Below, in pieces: positions 54,475 through 64,000 of a DNA stretch of 64,000 nucleotides. Made by a program: the position numbers and the translations under genes. Origin of the DNA: Dolomedes plantarius (Eukaryota > Arthropoda > Arachnida > Araneae > Dolomedidae). The first letter of the stretch is position 1; the number at the start of each line of letters is the position of its first letter. The DNA lies in assembly GCA_907164885.2 (NCBI GenBank), contig OU015501.1, forward strand, positions 64,660,693 to 64,724,692, given 5' to 3'. The notes beneath the pieces are model-generated. The model was not told the DNA's origin. It did no database searches and saw nothing but the letters and a program-made list of their open reading frames with translations.

Positions 54475-56189
54475 TGTGATGTAGGTAAAATACACTTAAT
54501 AATTAAGATGATAGCATATAATTAATATATAACGCGCGTAGTAATGTCTGTCTTGATATATTGGCATTGATAAAACTCTGTAAGCCTCTACTCAACTTGT
54601 TCCAACTAGCGGCGATCCAATTTTTTAATTGCTTGATTATTACTGAAGATTATTAGAAAAAGGTGCGCAATTTTTTTGATAATGGGAGGTAGCATGAGAG
54701 TATACTAAAATATTGGATCACGGCTAGCACTAATAGTTGATTCCTTAACTTTACTAATAATTTATAATTAAATAACTAAATATGACTGTGTCATTTATGC
54801 GCATTTTATTCTTTTACTTGTTACAGTGGCTGGTATATATATATATTTTTTTGGTGGCTGGTATATATATTCAACATAGTTAATTATTAATTTTAGAGTG
54901 TTTTATTTTTGTTTTTTCAATTAATAGTAAATTTTGTATTATGAACCCAAACCCTTGTTTAAGCTGGGCTGGTAGGCAATGTAATATATCCACAAGATCT
55001 TCGCCATTTTGCACATTCCCAGACTCTACACCGGATAAAGGGATTAGCAAAAGTATCCATTTCAAGAAACATCTCGAAAACAGACATTGAAATGTTTTTA
55101 CGCGCAACTCAGCGCTCCGTCACGAAAACACCTGCAGACGCGCATGGATACATGAAGATCAACAGCATCGCCGAGCATGATCCACAAATTTCAAACTGCT
55201 CCACAAGAGTTAAAATTATAGCATTAACGAAGATAAAAGGTCAACATACAATTGTATTCAACATCAAATATGTTAAATCCCCTCTCACAAGCTGTTGTGG
55301 AAGGATCTACAATCCTAAATCTTCGGCGCCGAGCAAATCTCCTTTCTTACCATCTTGCGAGCGGACGACTACAAAAAGGGTGAATTGCCCTTAGTCGGGG
55401 GAGGATTTTTTTTGGAGAGGAGGGGTTGGAGCTGGACCGGACAGAGAGACCCTGGGCCCTTGGTGCGTGCAGCTTGCCTGAGATGTATCCAAAATGATGA
55501 GATCTCCTTGCGACATGCCTTGTCCTAACCTACAACCTTGCCCTCGCCGATTTCCCTAATAACCCTTCTTGTCTGCAGACGGTAAATTTAATGATTCCCT
55601 TTTTTTTTAATTGTTAAAAAGATCATTCAATTATTATTTAGTTTTTTGTTATTTTTTTAATTCTTTTCGCCAGCCACTTTTTCGATAAGTCATTTAATTA
55701 AGTTTTTATATAATGAGTGTTGTAATAAGAAAAATTGAGAGTTTATTGGTTCCTCGGTTGATGAAATTAGCCTAAATGGCTAAAGGATTTGTTCTTGTAA
55801 ATAATGTAATACATTAATAAACCATGTTATTTTATTTGTAAAATCTAGTCATGTCATTCGGTTGCCTCGTAGTTTTTCTTCGTTCCTTTTTAAGTAATTT
55901 TTATTTCAGCTTTCTTTTTCAGTGAACTATTTTCAGGTTAATTTAAAATAATTTTCATGATTCAACCCTCTACAGCAGGGGCATCAGTAAATCGAACCAG
56001 ATATTTTATATTTTATGTGTTATTGTATAACAACGCGAGATTTTAAAATGTACTAACCACAACGCGATTGAATTAATATGTTTCATGCAACTAATTTTTA
56101 AACACCTCTAAGAGTGTATGCAAGTATTAGTAATCTTAATATTTTATTTTCATTTAACTCTCCCCGTTATAAGGTATAAAAACGTAACA
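54475..56189 (+). repeat. Gypsy-3 5' LTR (1715 bp)
   Basis: TGTGATGTAG...AACGTAACA. AATAAA at 55816-55821. Frames inside it (for example 55092-55394) recur identically in the other LTR because the LTRs are near-identical; no motif supports them as genes. Confidence 0.93.
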
Positions 56190-56501
56190 ATGGTACCGTG
56201 CTTTTGAGCTGATGCAATGAATCATTAAAAATTTGCTTTACTTTCTTTTAATAATAGGGTGTAATGACATGACAATTTTTTTTTGGTATGAGTAGAGGCT
56301 TTTAAATAAATTTTTTTTGGACACAGATATTATTTTTGTACTGAAGAATTATATTTCTATGAACATTTTATTATATTGTGATGGTATATTTATATATGTT
56401 TAGATTACATTAAGTGTATTGCTTTAATAGACTTTTAATGTTGCGTATTATGATATAATGATATAATTTGTAAAATTTAGTTAGTTTATATTGTGTTAAC
56501 A
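56190..56501 (+). other. Gypsy-3 leader and putative primer-binding site
   Basis: One base after the LTR comes TGGTACCGTGCTTTTGAGC. It begins with TGG, the complement of a tRNA CCA end, as expected for a minus-strand primer site; I cannot name the tRNA. The rest to the gag start is AT-rich. Confidence 0.5.
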
Positions 56502-58603
56502 ATGCCTGATTCGGATTCTTACGCTATTTCCCCCAATGAAGGTATAGGAAATAATGAAGATAATATTCAGAATTCAGTGGCAGGGAAAGAAACAGGGAAC
56601 AATATAGTGAAACTGATAACGAGAAATCCAGTACCGCAGTTTGGCAAATTTATAGGTTTAATCCCGATTTTCACAGGCGAAAATCCCGACCTGTCCATTT
56701 TTGATTTTTTTGATAAAGTAGAAGAGGTAGCTATTTTTGCGGGGTGGAATTCGAATCAGAAATTGTTCGTGGCAAAGTCGAAACTAGCAGGTGAAGCAGC
56801 TAAGTTCTTTCGCTCACAACCACAATTAAAACAAACTAAATCCCTTGACTATTTTAAAAAAGCCTTTAAAGAGCGGTTTGGTAGTACTAGCGAGCAATAT
56901 GATCTTTTTCTATTCTCTACCGCGGTACAGAGTACAAATGAATCGGCAAGAGTTTACCTCTACCGGTTACTTGGACTGTCACATAAATGTTTTCCGCACG
57001 AGGAAGATACACGTAAGCGTATACTCCTACATCAGTGTTTGACAGGCCTTCAGCCATCCGTACGGAGATTTGTGATGGCTAAAAATCCATCAACTTTTGA
57101 GGAAATTTGGCAGCTAGCACTAAAAGAGGAAGAATGCTCCGCACTTGAAAAGAATTCAGCACAAATTAATTATGCGGGCGCTAGTACCGACGGGAAGGAG
57201 ATAAATGAATTAAAAAGCTTGCTGCAACACACGGTGTTAGAAAGCAATAAGAAAATCGCAGATTTAGCAGAGGAAGTGGAAAAATTAATTATAGCTCTAA
57301 ATCAACGTCAAACCCCTCAGAGACAAAATTTTAAGCGTAATAACAGCGTGTGCAATAAATGTGGGAGAGTGGGTCATAGCACCAGGTTGTGTAGAATTCA
57401 GAGACCACCACAACAGCAGCAGCAGCAATATCAGCCAAATGTGAGTAAATCAAACCTTACGGGGCAAAGCAGGGAAGCAGCACAGACTTTGAACACCCCT
57501 TTTGAGTGCGTTAGGATAGATTCCATATTTAATTTTAGTAATGACTTACCCATTATTCAGGTAGCATGTGGAGGAGTAATTTTGAATACCCTCATTGATA
57601 CAGGAGCGACTGTGAGCATATTAAATTTTAAAGTTTTGCCTAAATTAGAAAAAGGAGTCATAAATTCCGAACAAAATTGTGCTTTGAAGGTTATTGGAAT
57701 AACCAATAACACTATGTTGATTGATAAAAAAGTGAATGTAAATTGTAAATTTGAAAATTCCATGATTCCAGTTGATTTTTATGTTTCGCAAAACGAGATG
57801 TTAAATTATGATGCTATTCTTGGTTTGGACTTTTTACACCACAATAACATAAATATTAATTGCACAGATAAATTTATTCAAAATTCAAAATTTCGCGCTT
57901 TTTGGAGTAACAATAATAAAGCCATAAATGCAGCCCAATTAATAGAAGCTGATTATAGTGCCATAGGTTATACGAAGAGTAAACATATAATCCCACCCTT
58001 GTCCGAATTAGTTATAAAAGTTAAAATTAAAGTCCCACTTCCAAATTCAAATCTAATTTTAGTACAGCCAAGTAAGCATTCATTAACAAGTAATTGGGTA
58101 GTTTCTAATTCAGTGAATGAATGTAATAAAGAAATTTTTGTAAAGGTAGGAAATTTTTCGCAAGACCCCATTCATATAAATAAAAACACCAAATTAGTTA
58201 AAATAGAACCAGTAGAAGAAGTAAAATTAAAAGAAACGAGCGTAAATACAATTCAAGATAAACACTTTGAGGATGAAATTGAACCATTTGGTGGAAAATT
58301 TGATTTAGATCATTTAGACCCAAAACAAAAATCAAAATTGTTAAACTTACTTAATAAGCATACAAATGTTTTCGCAGAATCAGTAAAGGATTTAACAGGT
58401 TGTCACACAATTTCCCATAGAATTTTCCTCACAGATAATATTCCAGTTAGGCAAAAGCCCTACAGAACTCCACATGCTTTAAAAGTAGAACTTAAGACTC
58501 AAATAGACAATTTGTTAGACGCAGGTATTATATCTATAAGTGATTCGCCGTATGCTTCCCCTGTAATATTAGTTAAAAAGAAAAATATTTCTTATCGTTT
58601 AGT
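56502..58603 (+). pseudogene. gag-pol: Gypsy-3 gag-protease-RT start, truncated by Tc1-D
   Basis: ATG 56502 (MPDSDSYAISPNEGIG). The gag capsid region has FTGENPDLSIFDFFDKVEEV, LFVAKSKLAGEAAKFFR and FKERFGSTSEQY. Zinc knuckle CNKCGRVGHSTRLC (C-x2-C-x4-H-x4-C) at about 57349-57392, then a Gln run. Protease active site LIDTGATVS at about 57592 and AILGLDFLH. The RT N-terminal segment has PVRQKPYRTPHALKVEL and SPYASPVILVKKK; it ends at 58603 where Tc1-D begins, before the RT catalytic motifs. Gag and protease are in one open frame without any disablement, consistent with the young LTRs. Gag-only particles are conceivable but no polymerase could be made. Confidence 0.9.
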
Positions 58604-58604
58604 A

Positions 58605-59035
58605 CACTGCTGGCCACTGTAAATGCAACACCCTGAAGGAAACATGCAAATAACATGAAATTTACAACATGCATTAGCGGAGGTGAGATATGTAAATGAT
58701 TAGAATTTCAGCGCAGACGCACATCACGCGCGCCTGTGGCGCCACTTCAAAGCGCTATTTAAGGCTTGGAGATTTCGACGATTTCAAGTTCGGCAATTGT
58801 GTTTTTCTTGTGGTTTTTTTCAAAAAACGATCAATTATGCTTCGTCAAAAACAGCGATCATCTTTTGATCAAGTATCCGAGTTCGACAGAGGAAGAATAG
58901 TGGCCTACCGAGATTGTGGATTATCTTTCAGGGAAATCGGTAGTCGTGTTGGACGAAACCAAACAACTGTAATGCGGATATGTGATCGTTGGATGCAGGG
59001 GGGTACGACGGACCGGCGTGTTCGATCGCATTCAC
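58605..59035 (+). mobile_element. Tc1-D: truncated copy of Tc1-C
   Basis: Aligns with 42947-43375 (left TIR, 5' UTR and transposase N-terminus, start codon at about 58838) with roughly ten differences. It starts after TA (58603-58604) in the Gypsy-3 RT and breaks off near 59030-59040, where Gypsy-3 sequence resumes far downstream. The right TIR and most of the gene are missing. Confidence 0.88.
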
Positions 59036-59040
59036 ATCAA

Positions 59041-59314
59041 CTCTCAATCTCAGGATGAGAGGGTACCCTTAGTTTCCCCTGTCAATGATAACTTCAAATT
59101 TAGGAGACCCCAATATTTTAAAATATTTTGTAATTCCTCACTTTTAAATACTCAGAGTAATCCTTCTCCGACACCAGAAAATTCCAGTGCTCAGTCCAAC
59201 ACACCGATTATGTCAAATACTCAAGTGTCTACTTCAGGTGGAAATGGTTGTAACCAACCGAAGAGATACGATTTACGCCCTCGAAACACGAGAGGTTTTG
59301 TGGTTAAACCATAA
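59041..59314 (+). pseudogene. pol: Gypsy-3 pol C-terminal end
   Basis: An open frame of about 90 codons ends KRYDLRPRNTRGFVVKP, a form common at the very end of Gypsy pol proteins (YDLRPR). Preceded by a Ser/Asn/Pro/Gln-rich linker. It follows directly on Tc1-D. The intervening RT, RNase H and IN were removed together with the Tc1-D right half. Confidence 0.7.
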
Positions 59315-59903
59315 ATTCTTAATGATTTTGTTAATTAATGTTAACAAATTTTTTTTTTGCTTTTTGCATTTTGTATTCATGTTTAGTTATTAAGTTTGAC
59401 AAAAATTTTTTTGCATCATGTGTTCTTGTTTGGTAAATAATTTTTACATTTTGTGTATCATGTATTACTATTTTGTTAATTAAGGTTAACACATTTTTTG
59501 GCAATTTTTGCAATTTAAACAAAACTTGCTGTTTTAGTGCTGCAGAAATGCACTAGTTTTACCGACTTTATTTTTGGTAATTTTTTGTTTGGTTCAAAGT
59601 TGAGCGAGTTTTGTGTTTGATTTGCTGTGAACAACGATCTTACATTTGCTAGTTGTCTGGAGCATACGTTGTTGTAGTAATTTGGTTAAGTTGTATAAGT
59701 TTTCACTGTGCTCATTATCATTTTACGTACTATATAGTGTGTTTTGTGTTATTACGACCCCGGTCTGTTCGTCTTTATATGTCAAAGGTTCTCAATATTA
59801 GTAATTTTCTGTGTCATTTTCTGCTCCGAGTATCTTGTTTAATTGTTCTATTGTATTCTGTGTCCGAAAGAAATTTTTTTTTTTGTTCAAAAAAAAAATT
59901 TAT
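59315..59903 (+). other. Gypsy-3 T-rich spacer
   Basis: No env-like frame. TTTTGTTAATTAATGTTAAC near 59325 and TTTTGTTAATTAAGGTTAAC near 59471 are imperfect direct repeats. Confidence 0.5.
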
Positions 59904-59922
59904 CAGGGAGAAGGAGATATTT
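59904..59922 (+). promoter_or_regulatory. Polypurine tract region of Gypsy-3
   Basis: AGGGAGAAGGAGATATTT directly precedes the 3' LTR start. The purine run is interrupted by a few T bases before TGTGATG. Confidence 0.65.
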
Positions 59923-61643
59923 TGTGATGTAGGTAAAATACACTTAATAATTAAGATGATAGCATATAATTAATATATAGCGCGCGTAGTAATGTCTGTC
60001 TTGATATATTGGCATTGTTAAAACTCTGTAAGCCTCTACTCAACTTGTTCCAACTAGCGGCGATCCAATTTTTTAATTGCTTGATTATTACTGAAGATTA
60101 TTAGAAAAAGGTGCGCAATTTTTTTGATAATGGGAGGTAGCATGAGAGTATACTAAAATATTGGATCACGGCTAGCACTAATAGTTGATTCCTTAACTTT
60201 ACTAATAATTTATAATTAAATAACTAAATATGACTGTGTCATTTATGCGCATTTTATTCTTTTACTTGTTACAGTGGCTGGTATATATATATATATATAT
60301 TTTTTTTGGTGGCTGGTATATATATTCAACATAGTTAATTATTAATTTTAGAGTGTTTTATTTTTGTTTTTTCAATTAATAGTAAATTTTGTATTATGAA
60401 CCCAAACCCTTGTTTAAGCTGGGCTGGTAGGCAATGTAATATATCCACAAGATCTTCGCCATTTTGCACATTCCCAGACTCTACACCGGATAAAGGGATT
60501 AGCAAAAGTATCCATTTCAAGAAACATCTCGAAAACAGACATTGAAATGTTTTTACGCGCAACTCAGCGCTCCGTCACGAAAACACCTGCAGACGCGCAT
60601 GGATACATGAAGACCAACAGCATCGCCGAGCATGATCCACAAATTTCAAACTGTTCCACAAGAGTTAAAATTATAGCATTAACGAAGATAAAAGTTCAAC
60701 ATACAATTGTATTCAACATCAAATATGTTAAATCCCCTCTCACAAGCTGTTGTGGAAGGATCTACAATCCTAAATCTTCGGCGCCGAGCAAATCTCCTTT
60801 CTTACCATCTTGCGAGCGGACGACTACAAAAAGGGTGAATTGCCCTTAGTCGGGGGAGGATTTTTTTTGGAGAGGAGGGGTTGGAGCTGGACCGGACAGA
60901 GAGACCCTGGGCCCTTGGTGCGTGCAGCTTGCCTGAGATGTATCCAAAATGATGAGATCTCCTTGCGACATGCCTTGTCCTAGCCTACAACCTTGCCCTC
61001 GCCGATTTCCCTAATAACCCTTCTTGTCTGCAGACGGTAAATTTAATGATTCCCTTTTTTTTAATTGTTAAAAAGGTCATTCAATTATTATTTAGTTTTT
61101 TGTTATTTTTTTAATTCTTTTCGCCAGCCACTTTTTCGATAAGTCATTTAATTAAGTTTTTATATAATGAGTGTTGTAATAAGAAAAATTGAGAGTTTAT
61201 TGGTTCCTCGGTTGATGAAATTAGCCTAAATGGCTAAAGGATTTGTACTTGTAAATAATGTAATACATTAATAAACCATGTTATTTTATTTGTAAAATCT
61301 AGTCATGTCATTCGGTTGCCTCGTAGTTTTTCTTCGTTCCTTTTTAAGTAATTTTTATTTCAGCTTTCTTTTTCAGTGAACTATTTTCAGGTTAATTTAA
61401 AATAATTTTCATGATTCAACCCTCTACAGCAGGGGCATCAGTAAATCGAACCAGATATTTTATATTTTATGTGTTATTGTATAACAACGCGAGACTTTAA
61501 AATGTACTAACCACAACGCGATTGAATTAATATGTTTCATGCAACTAATTTTTAAACACCTCTAAGAGTGTATGCAAGTATTAGTAATCTTAATATTTTA
61601 TTTTCATTTAACTCTCCCCGTTATAAGGTATAAAAACGTAACA
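59923..61643 (+). repeat. Gypsy-3 3' LTR (1721 bp)
   Basis: Colinear with the 5' LTR over its full length; AATAAA at 61270-61275; followed by TSD CGAAG. Confidence 0.93.
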
Positions 61644-61648
61644 CGAAG

Positions 61649-62138
61649 CCCCTAGCGCTATAAAATATAAGCTTACCTTATGCGTTACATTTATATTATT
61701 TCGGGATAACTGAAGATGAATGCATATGATTGAAGATATATGTAATATGAATGTACATAAAATAAAATTTAAAATTTATTTTGCATTAAATTACAGAATA
61801 TTGCTCACTAAAGTAATTAAACTTTTGTAAATTTAATTTGGACATTAAAGATAATAAAATGTACTAGTGGTACCCGTCAAAATATAACGGGCTGGATAGT
61901 AAATAAATGTACTAATTCACAAATTATACTCAACACATCATTGCCAAATGTTGAAAATCATAATATTAAGAATAGAGAAATACACATTAAAAAATTACTA
62001 TTGAACTCGATAAAAAGAAATATGGTTACTCAACAGCGTGAAATAAACGATTTCCGTTAGATTTAATTCTATATCCCACAAACATAACTAAAAATAAAAA
62101 TGGCAGAGAGAGAGCTAGAGAGATTCCTCGGAATAAAC
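61649..62138. other. Unassigned flank
   Basis: It starts with the right half of the target palindrome (GCCCCTAG). AT-rich; no gene seen. Confidence 0.4.
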
Positions 62139-62300
62139 AAATTAACGTGTTTATGCGGTCTCGTTCCTAGTAAGTATCTAAAGCCACATTTAAACATGTT
62201 ACTGAGCATGCACAGAAACAGATTAATGTGTTTATGCGGCCTCGTGCTTAGTGAGTATTTAAAGCCAGATTTAAACATGTCACTGAGCATGCGCAGAAAG
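62139..62300 (+). repeat. Two tandem copies of an 81-bp unit
   Basis: GTGTTTATGCGG, GTGAGTAT/GTAAGTAT, AAAGCCA and ACTGAGCATGC recur 81 bp apart. Paired frames on both strands here are products of the duplication. Confidence 0.9.
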
Positions 62301-62841
62301 ATATTTTTAATTGTAAATTACCGCTGATTAATAGAAATTGCGGTTACAAAAATCAAGTTTGACGCATCTATTGATTAAAATCTTTCGTTCAAGACTAAAA
62401 CGAAGTAAATTGATACAGTATTTTTTTTCTCACGGTCTGCCCAAAGAATCGACTTAAAACTAAACTCATGGCGAAACAGTCTGCTATGGACCAAGGCCGG
62501 CGGTTCCCATCTCCGCTTCCTTGACCGTGGGCTTGGGGTGCCCTACAGCATACGTCTCAGTCAGGTGGTCAACCTAACGTGAAAGAATCGGCTTAACAAC
62601 TTAAATATGTAGATTACAAAAAGTATAGGCTTCGCGTCTGTTTACAAACAGACACTGCGACGCCGAAGGCTGGTTGGCAAAACATCCCGTTAACTTGTCA
62701 TAGCGTTCTGAGATCATGCTTACCACAAATTCGATATATAGTTATAAAATTATGCGAATACTTTAGACAGATATTACAAACAAACTTACGTTGATAAATT
62801 AATCTTTGAAGAAGAAGATGGAGGTTTCTTTTGCCTTCCAG
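62301..62841. other. Unassigned stretch with a GC-richer patch and a palindrome
   Basis: The GC-richer part is about 62470-62580. GTCTGTTTACAAACAGAC at 62636-62653 is a perfect 18-bp palindrome flanked by GGCTTCGC and GCCGAAGG. No tRNA or snRNA fold recognised. Confidence 0.4.
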
Positions 62842-62976
62842 ATCCCTTTTTTTATTATTATTAAAAAATGAAGACTGGAAGGATGACATTTCCCCATGGC
62901 CAGTTGTAAAGAAATCCGACATTGAACAAATTTTGCACTTGGCACCAGGAAAAAATATTAGATCCCTTTGTTTGCT
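62842..62976 (+). CDS. Candidate host exon C
   Basis: A strong pyrimidine-rich acceptor (TTTCTTTTGCCTTCCAG) and donor (GCT followed by GTAAGT) bound 135 bp open in one frame: KNEDWKDDISPWPVVKKSDI then EQILHLAPGKNIRSLCL. The length is a multiple of three, with one base before the first full codon and two after the last. No family recognised. If unspliced at the donor, the frame would stop two codons later. Could pair with 63498-63519. Confidence 0.33.
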
Positions 62977-64000
62977 GTAAGTTTGGTTTGTATAATTTTA
63001 TATGGCCATCCCTAAATATTTAAACTGTGGATATCTATGCTGATCTTACTTCGCACGTGGTGAATTATGTGTAAATTGTACCGTAGTATCTGTTGTATTC
63101 TTATCACTATTTATGACGATTCCATTTTACAGAAAAATTAGTTTTGAATCTGGAAAATTAATTTAATTACTTAAATTTCTAACTTGATACACACTTTTTT
63201 TTAAGTTGTTAAAATGTTATATCATGTTATCCTTGTTTCTGGAATAAAGGGTAAAGAAATAAAATGCATCACATCACACAGTGAATTAACTATAAAAATT
63301 GGTGCGAATAAAACCATTTGGGTTGATTGTTTACAGTGGTGTAAATTTTACTGTTTCTTATTCTGAACATTATAGCTTGCATTAATGATGAAAATATTTA
63401 GTTAAAAATATTTGACAGTTTAAGTTATTTAAAGTTCTAGGTATTTATATTTAATTGTTCTGAATGTTTCAATACATAAAGGCTCTTTTTTTTCAAGGGA
63501 AAGTACAAAAGGTTTGTGAAAATTGCAATATTAATATTGCCATGGTAAATATTTTCGAGAGATTATTTGTAAACAATAATTTTTTATGTCTTAAAATAGG
63601 TTATATATTTGTTGTCTATGTACTATCATCAAGTGCATATATTCCTCATCATTAATTAAAAAAAGCTTAATCTGTCTAAAGATTTTGTTATGTACCTAAA
63701 TTAGGTTTGTATATTCTCTAAGTCAAAACTTTTGTAAATATAATTTAAATACACTTTTTGTACAGAACTTTTTGTCTCAGTTTGCACGGAATGCTGTCTG
63801 ATATGTGAAATATATAACTTGCCAAAATGTGCCAGTCTGAAGTGTATATTTTTATTAATTAGTTTATATTTACATATTAATTTGATTAAAAATACTTATG
63901 TGTTCACTTAAACTGTATTACTTTAAAATGATTTATACTAGATATCAAAGTTACATATTCTTTGAATAAATGGTTTAACACTTTTTGAGTTATGTCAACA
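62977..64000. other. Unassigned right end of window
   Basis: Apart from candidate exon D, AT-rich sequence without recognised genes or repeats. It would be an intron and 3' UTR if exons C and D are real. Confidence 0.4.
63498..63519 (+). CDS. Candidate terminal exon D
   Basis: After GGCTCTTTTTTTTCAAG, the bases GGAAAG... complete the split codon from exon C and encode ESTKGL, then TGA at 63517-63519. AATAAA at 63966-63971 could serve as the poly(A) signal. Very short, so weak on its own. Confidence 0.18.

Larger units (their letters stand above)
54475..61643 (+). mobile_element. Gypsy-3: young Ty3/Gypsy element with Tc1-D and pol deletion
   Basis: LTRs 54475-56189 and 59923-61643 differ by only about nine substitutions plus homopolymer and TA length changes by eye. 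TSD CGAAG at 54470-54474 and 61644-61648. Internal order: leader, gag-PR-start of RT, Tc1-D 5' fragment, last part of pol, T-rich spacer, PPT. RT, RNase H and IN core are absent. Confidence 0.93.

Noticed and set aside
55092..55394. 100-aa frame present twice (also 60547-60849)
   Set aside because: Repeated only because the two Gypsy-3 LTRs are nearly identical; no motif and no supporting start context.
62069..62327. Two opposite-strand frames with internal repeats
   Set aside because: Arise from the 81-bp tandem duplication, also a multiple of three.
62470..62580. GC-richer patch considered as a tRNA, snRNA or SINE
   Set aside because: No cloverleaf, A/B box pair or known RNA motif could be identified by eye.

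Overview
The window looks like eukaryotic, most likely arthropod DNA. It is AT-rich and full of TA/CA/AAT microsatellites, and almost everything recognisable is transposable-element sequence: Tc1/mariner transposons, Ty3/Gypsy LTR retrotransposons, non-LTR remnants, PIF/Harbinger, Tigger/pogo-like and long-TIR DNA transposons. The particular Tc1 and mariner transposases, and a degraded PIN-like/Cys-rich protein family at the left edge, are types I associate with arthropods, especially arachnids. That assignment is inference from family resemblance, not proof. No rRNA, tRNA, CRISPR or prokaryotic signals were seen.

Layout. 1-4.1 kb: a non-LTR ORF1 fragment on the minus strand, a pseudogene of a PIN-like arthropod repeat family bracketed by 311-bp inverted repeats, and a 556-bp fold-back mariner. 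4.1-7.4 kb: nothing recognisable. 7.57-23.9 kb: a nested stack. A non-LTR 3' end abuts a PIF/Harbinger-like element (8291-23895). That element carries a long-TIR DNA transposon (9799-23636, 8-bp TSD CTGTGCAG), which carries a Gypsy element ('Gypsy-1', 10680-21569, TSD ATTTC). Gypsy-1 in turn carries a 2.36-kb TA-flanked non-coding transposon (14005-16368) with a 93-bp hairpin inside it. 24.2-31.9 kb: a mariner-like element (MLE-1) split by an internally deleted Gypsy ('Gypsy-2', TSD CACAA), whose 3' LTR is itself split by a Tc1 (Tc1-A). 32.1-35.1 kb: a Tc1 (Tc1-B) split by a solo LTR (TSD TTAAG). 37.8-39.9 kb: two mariners side by side in a TA-rich tract. 40.9-44.4 kb: a Tigger-like remnant split by MLE-2, then a nearly intact Tc1 (Tc1-C). 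44.4-51.8 kb: an older minus-strand Gypsy ('Gypsy-4') between TA microsatellites. 52.9-53.4 kb: a second fold-back mariner. 54.5-61.6 kb: a young Gypsy ('Gypsy-3', 1.7-kb LTRs, TSD CGAAG) whose pol is largely replaced by a truncated Tc1 (Tc1-D). 61.6-64 kb: mostly unassigned.

Host content is thin. Between the transposons I see short open stretches bounded by good splice-site consensus (31947-32111, 35550-35655, 62842-62976, 63498-63519). The first two and the last two pair in compatible phase, so they may be exons of host genes with transposon-filled introns. These are candidates only.

Two themes stand out. First, four unrelated elements have the same architecture, in which one end is replaced by an inverted copy of the other (fold-back): 257-2923, 3544-4099, 52863-53429 and the long-TIR element. 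Second, relative ages can be read from LTR pairs compared by eye: Gypsy-3 about 0.5 % divergent, Gypsy-1 about 1 %, Gypsy-4 about 5 %. This places several insertions and deletions in very recent time. None of the large elements appears able to encode all of its own functions.
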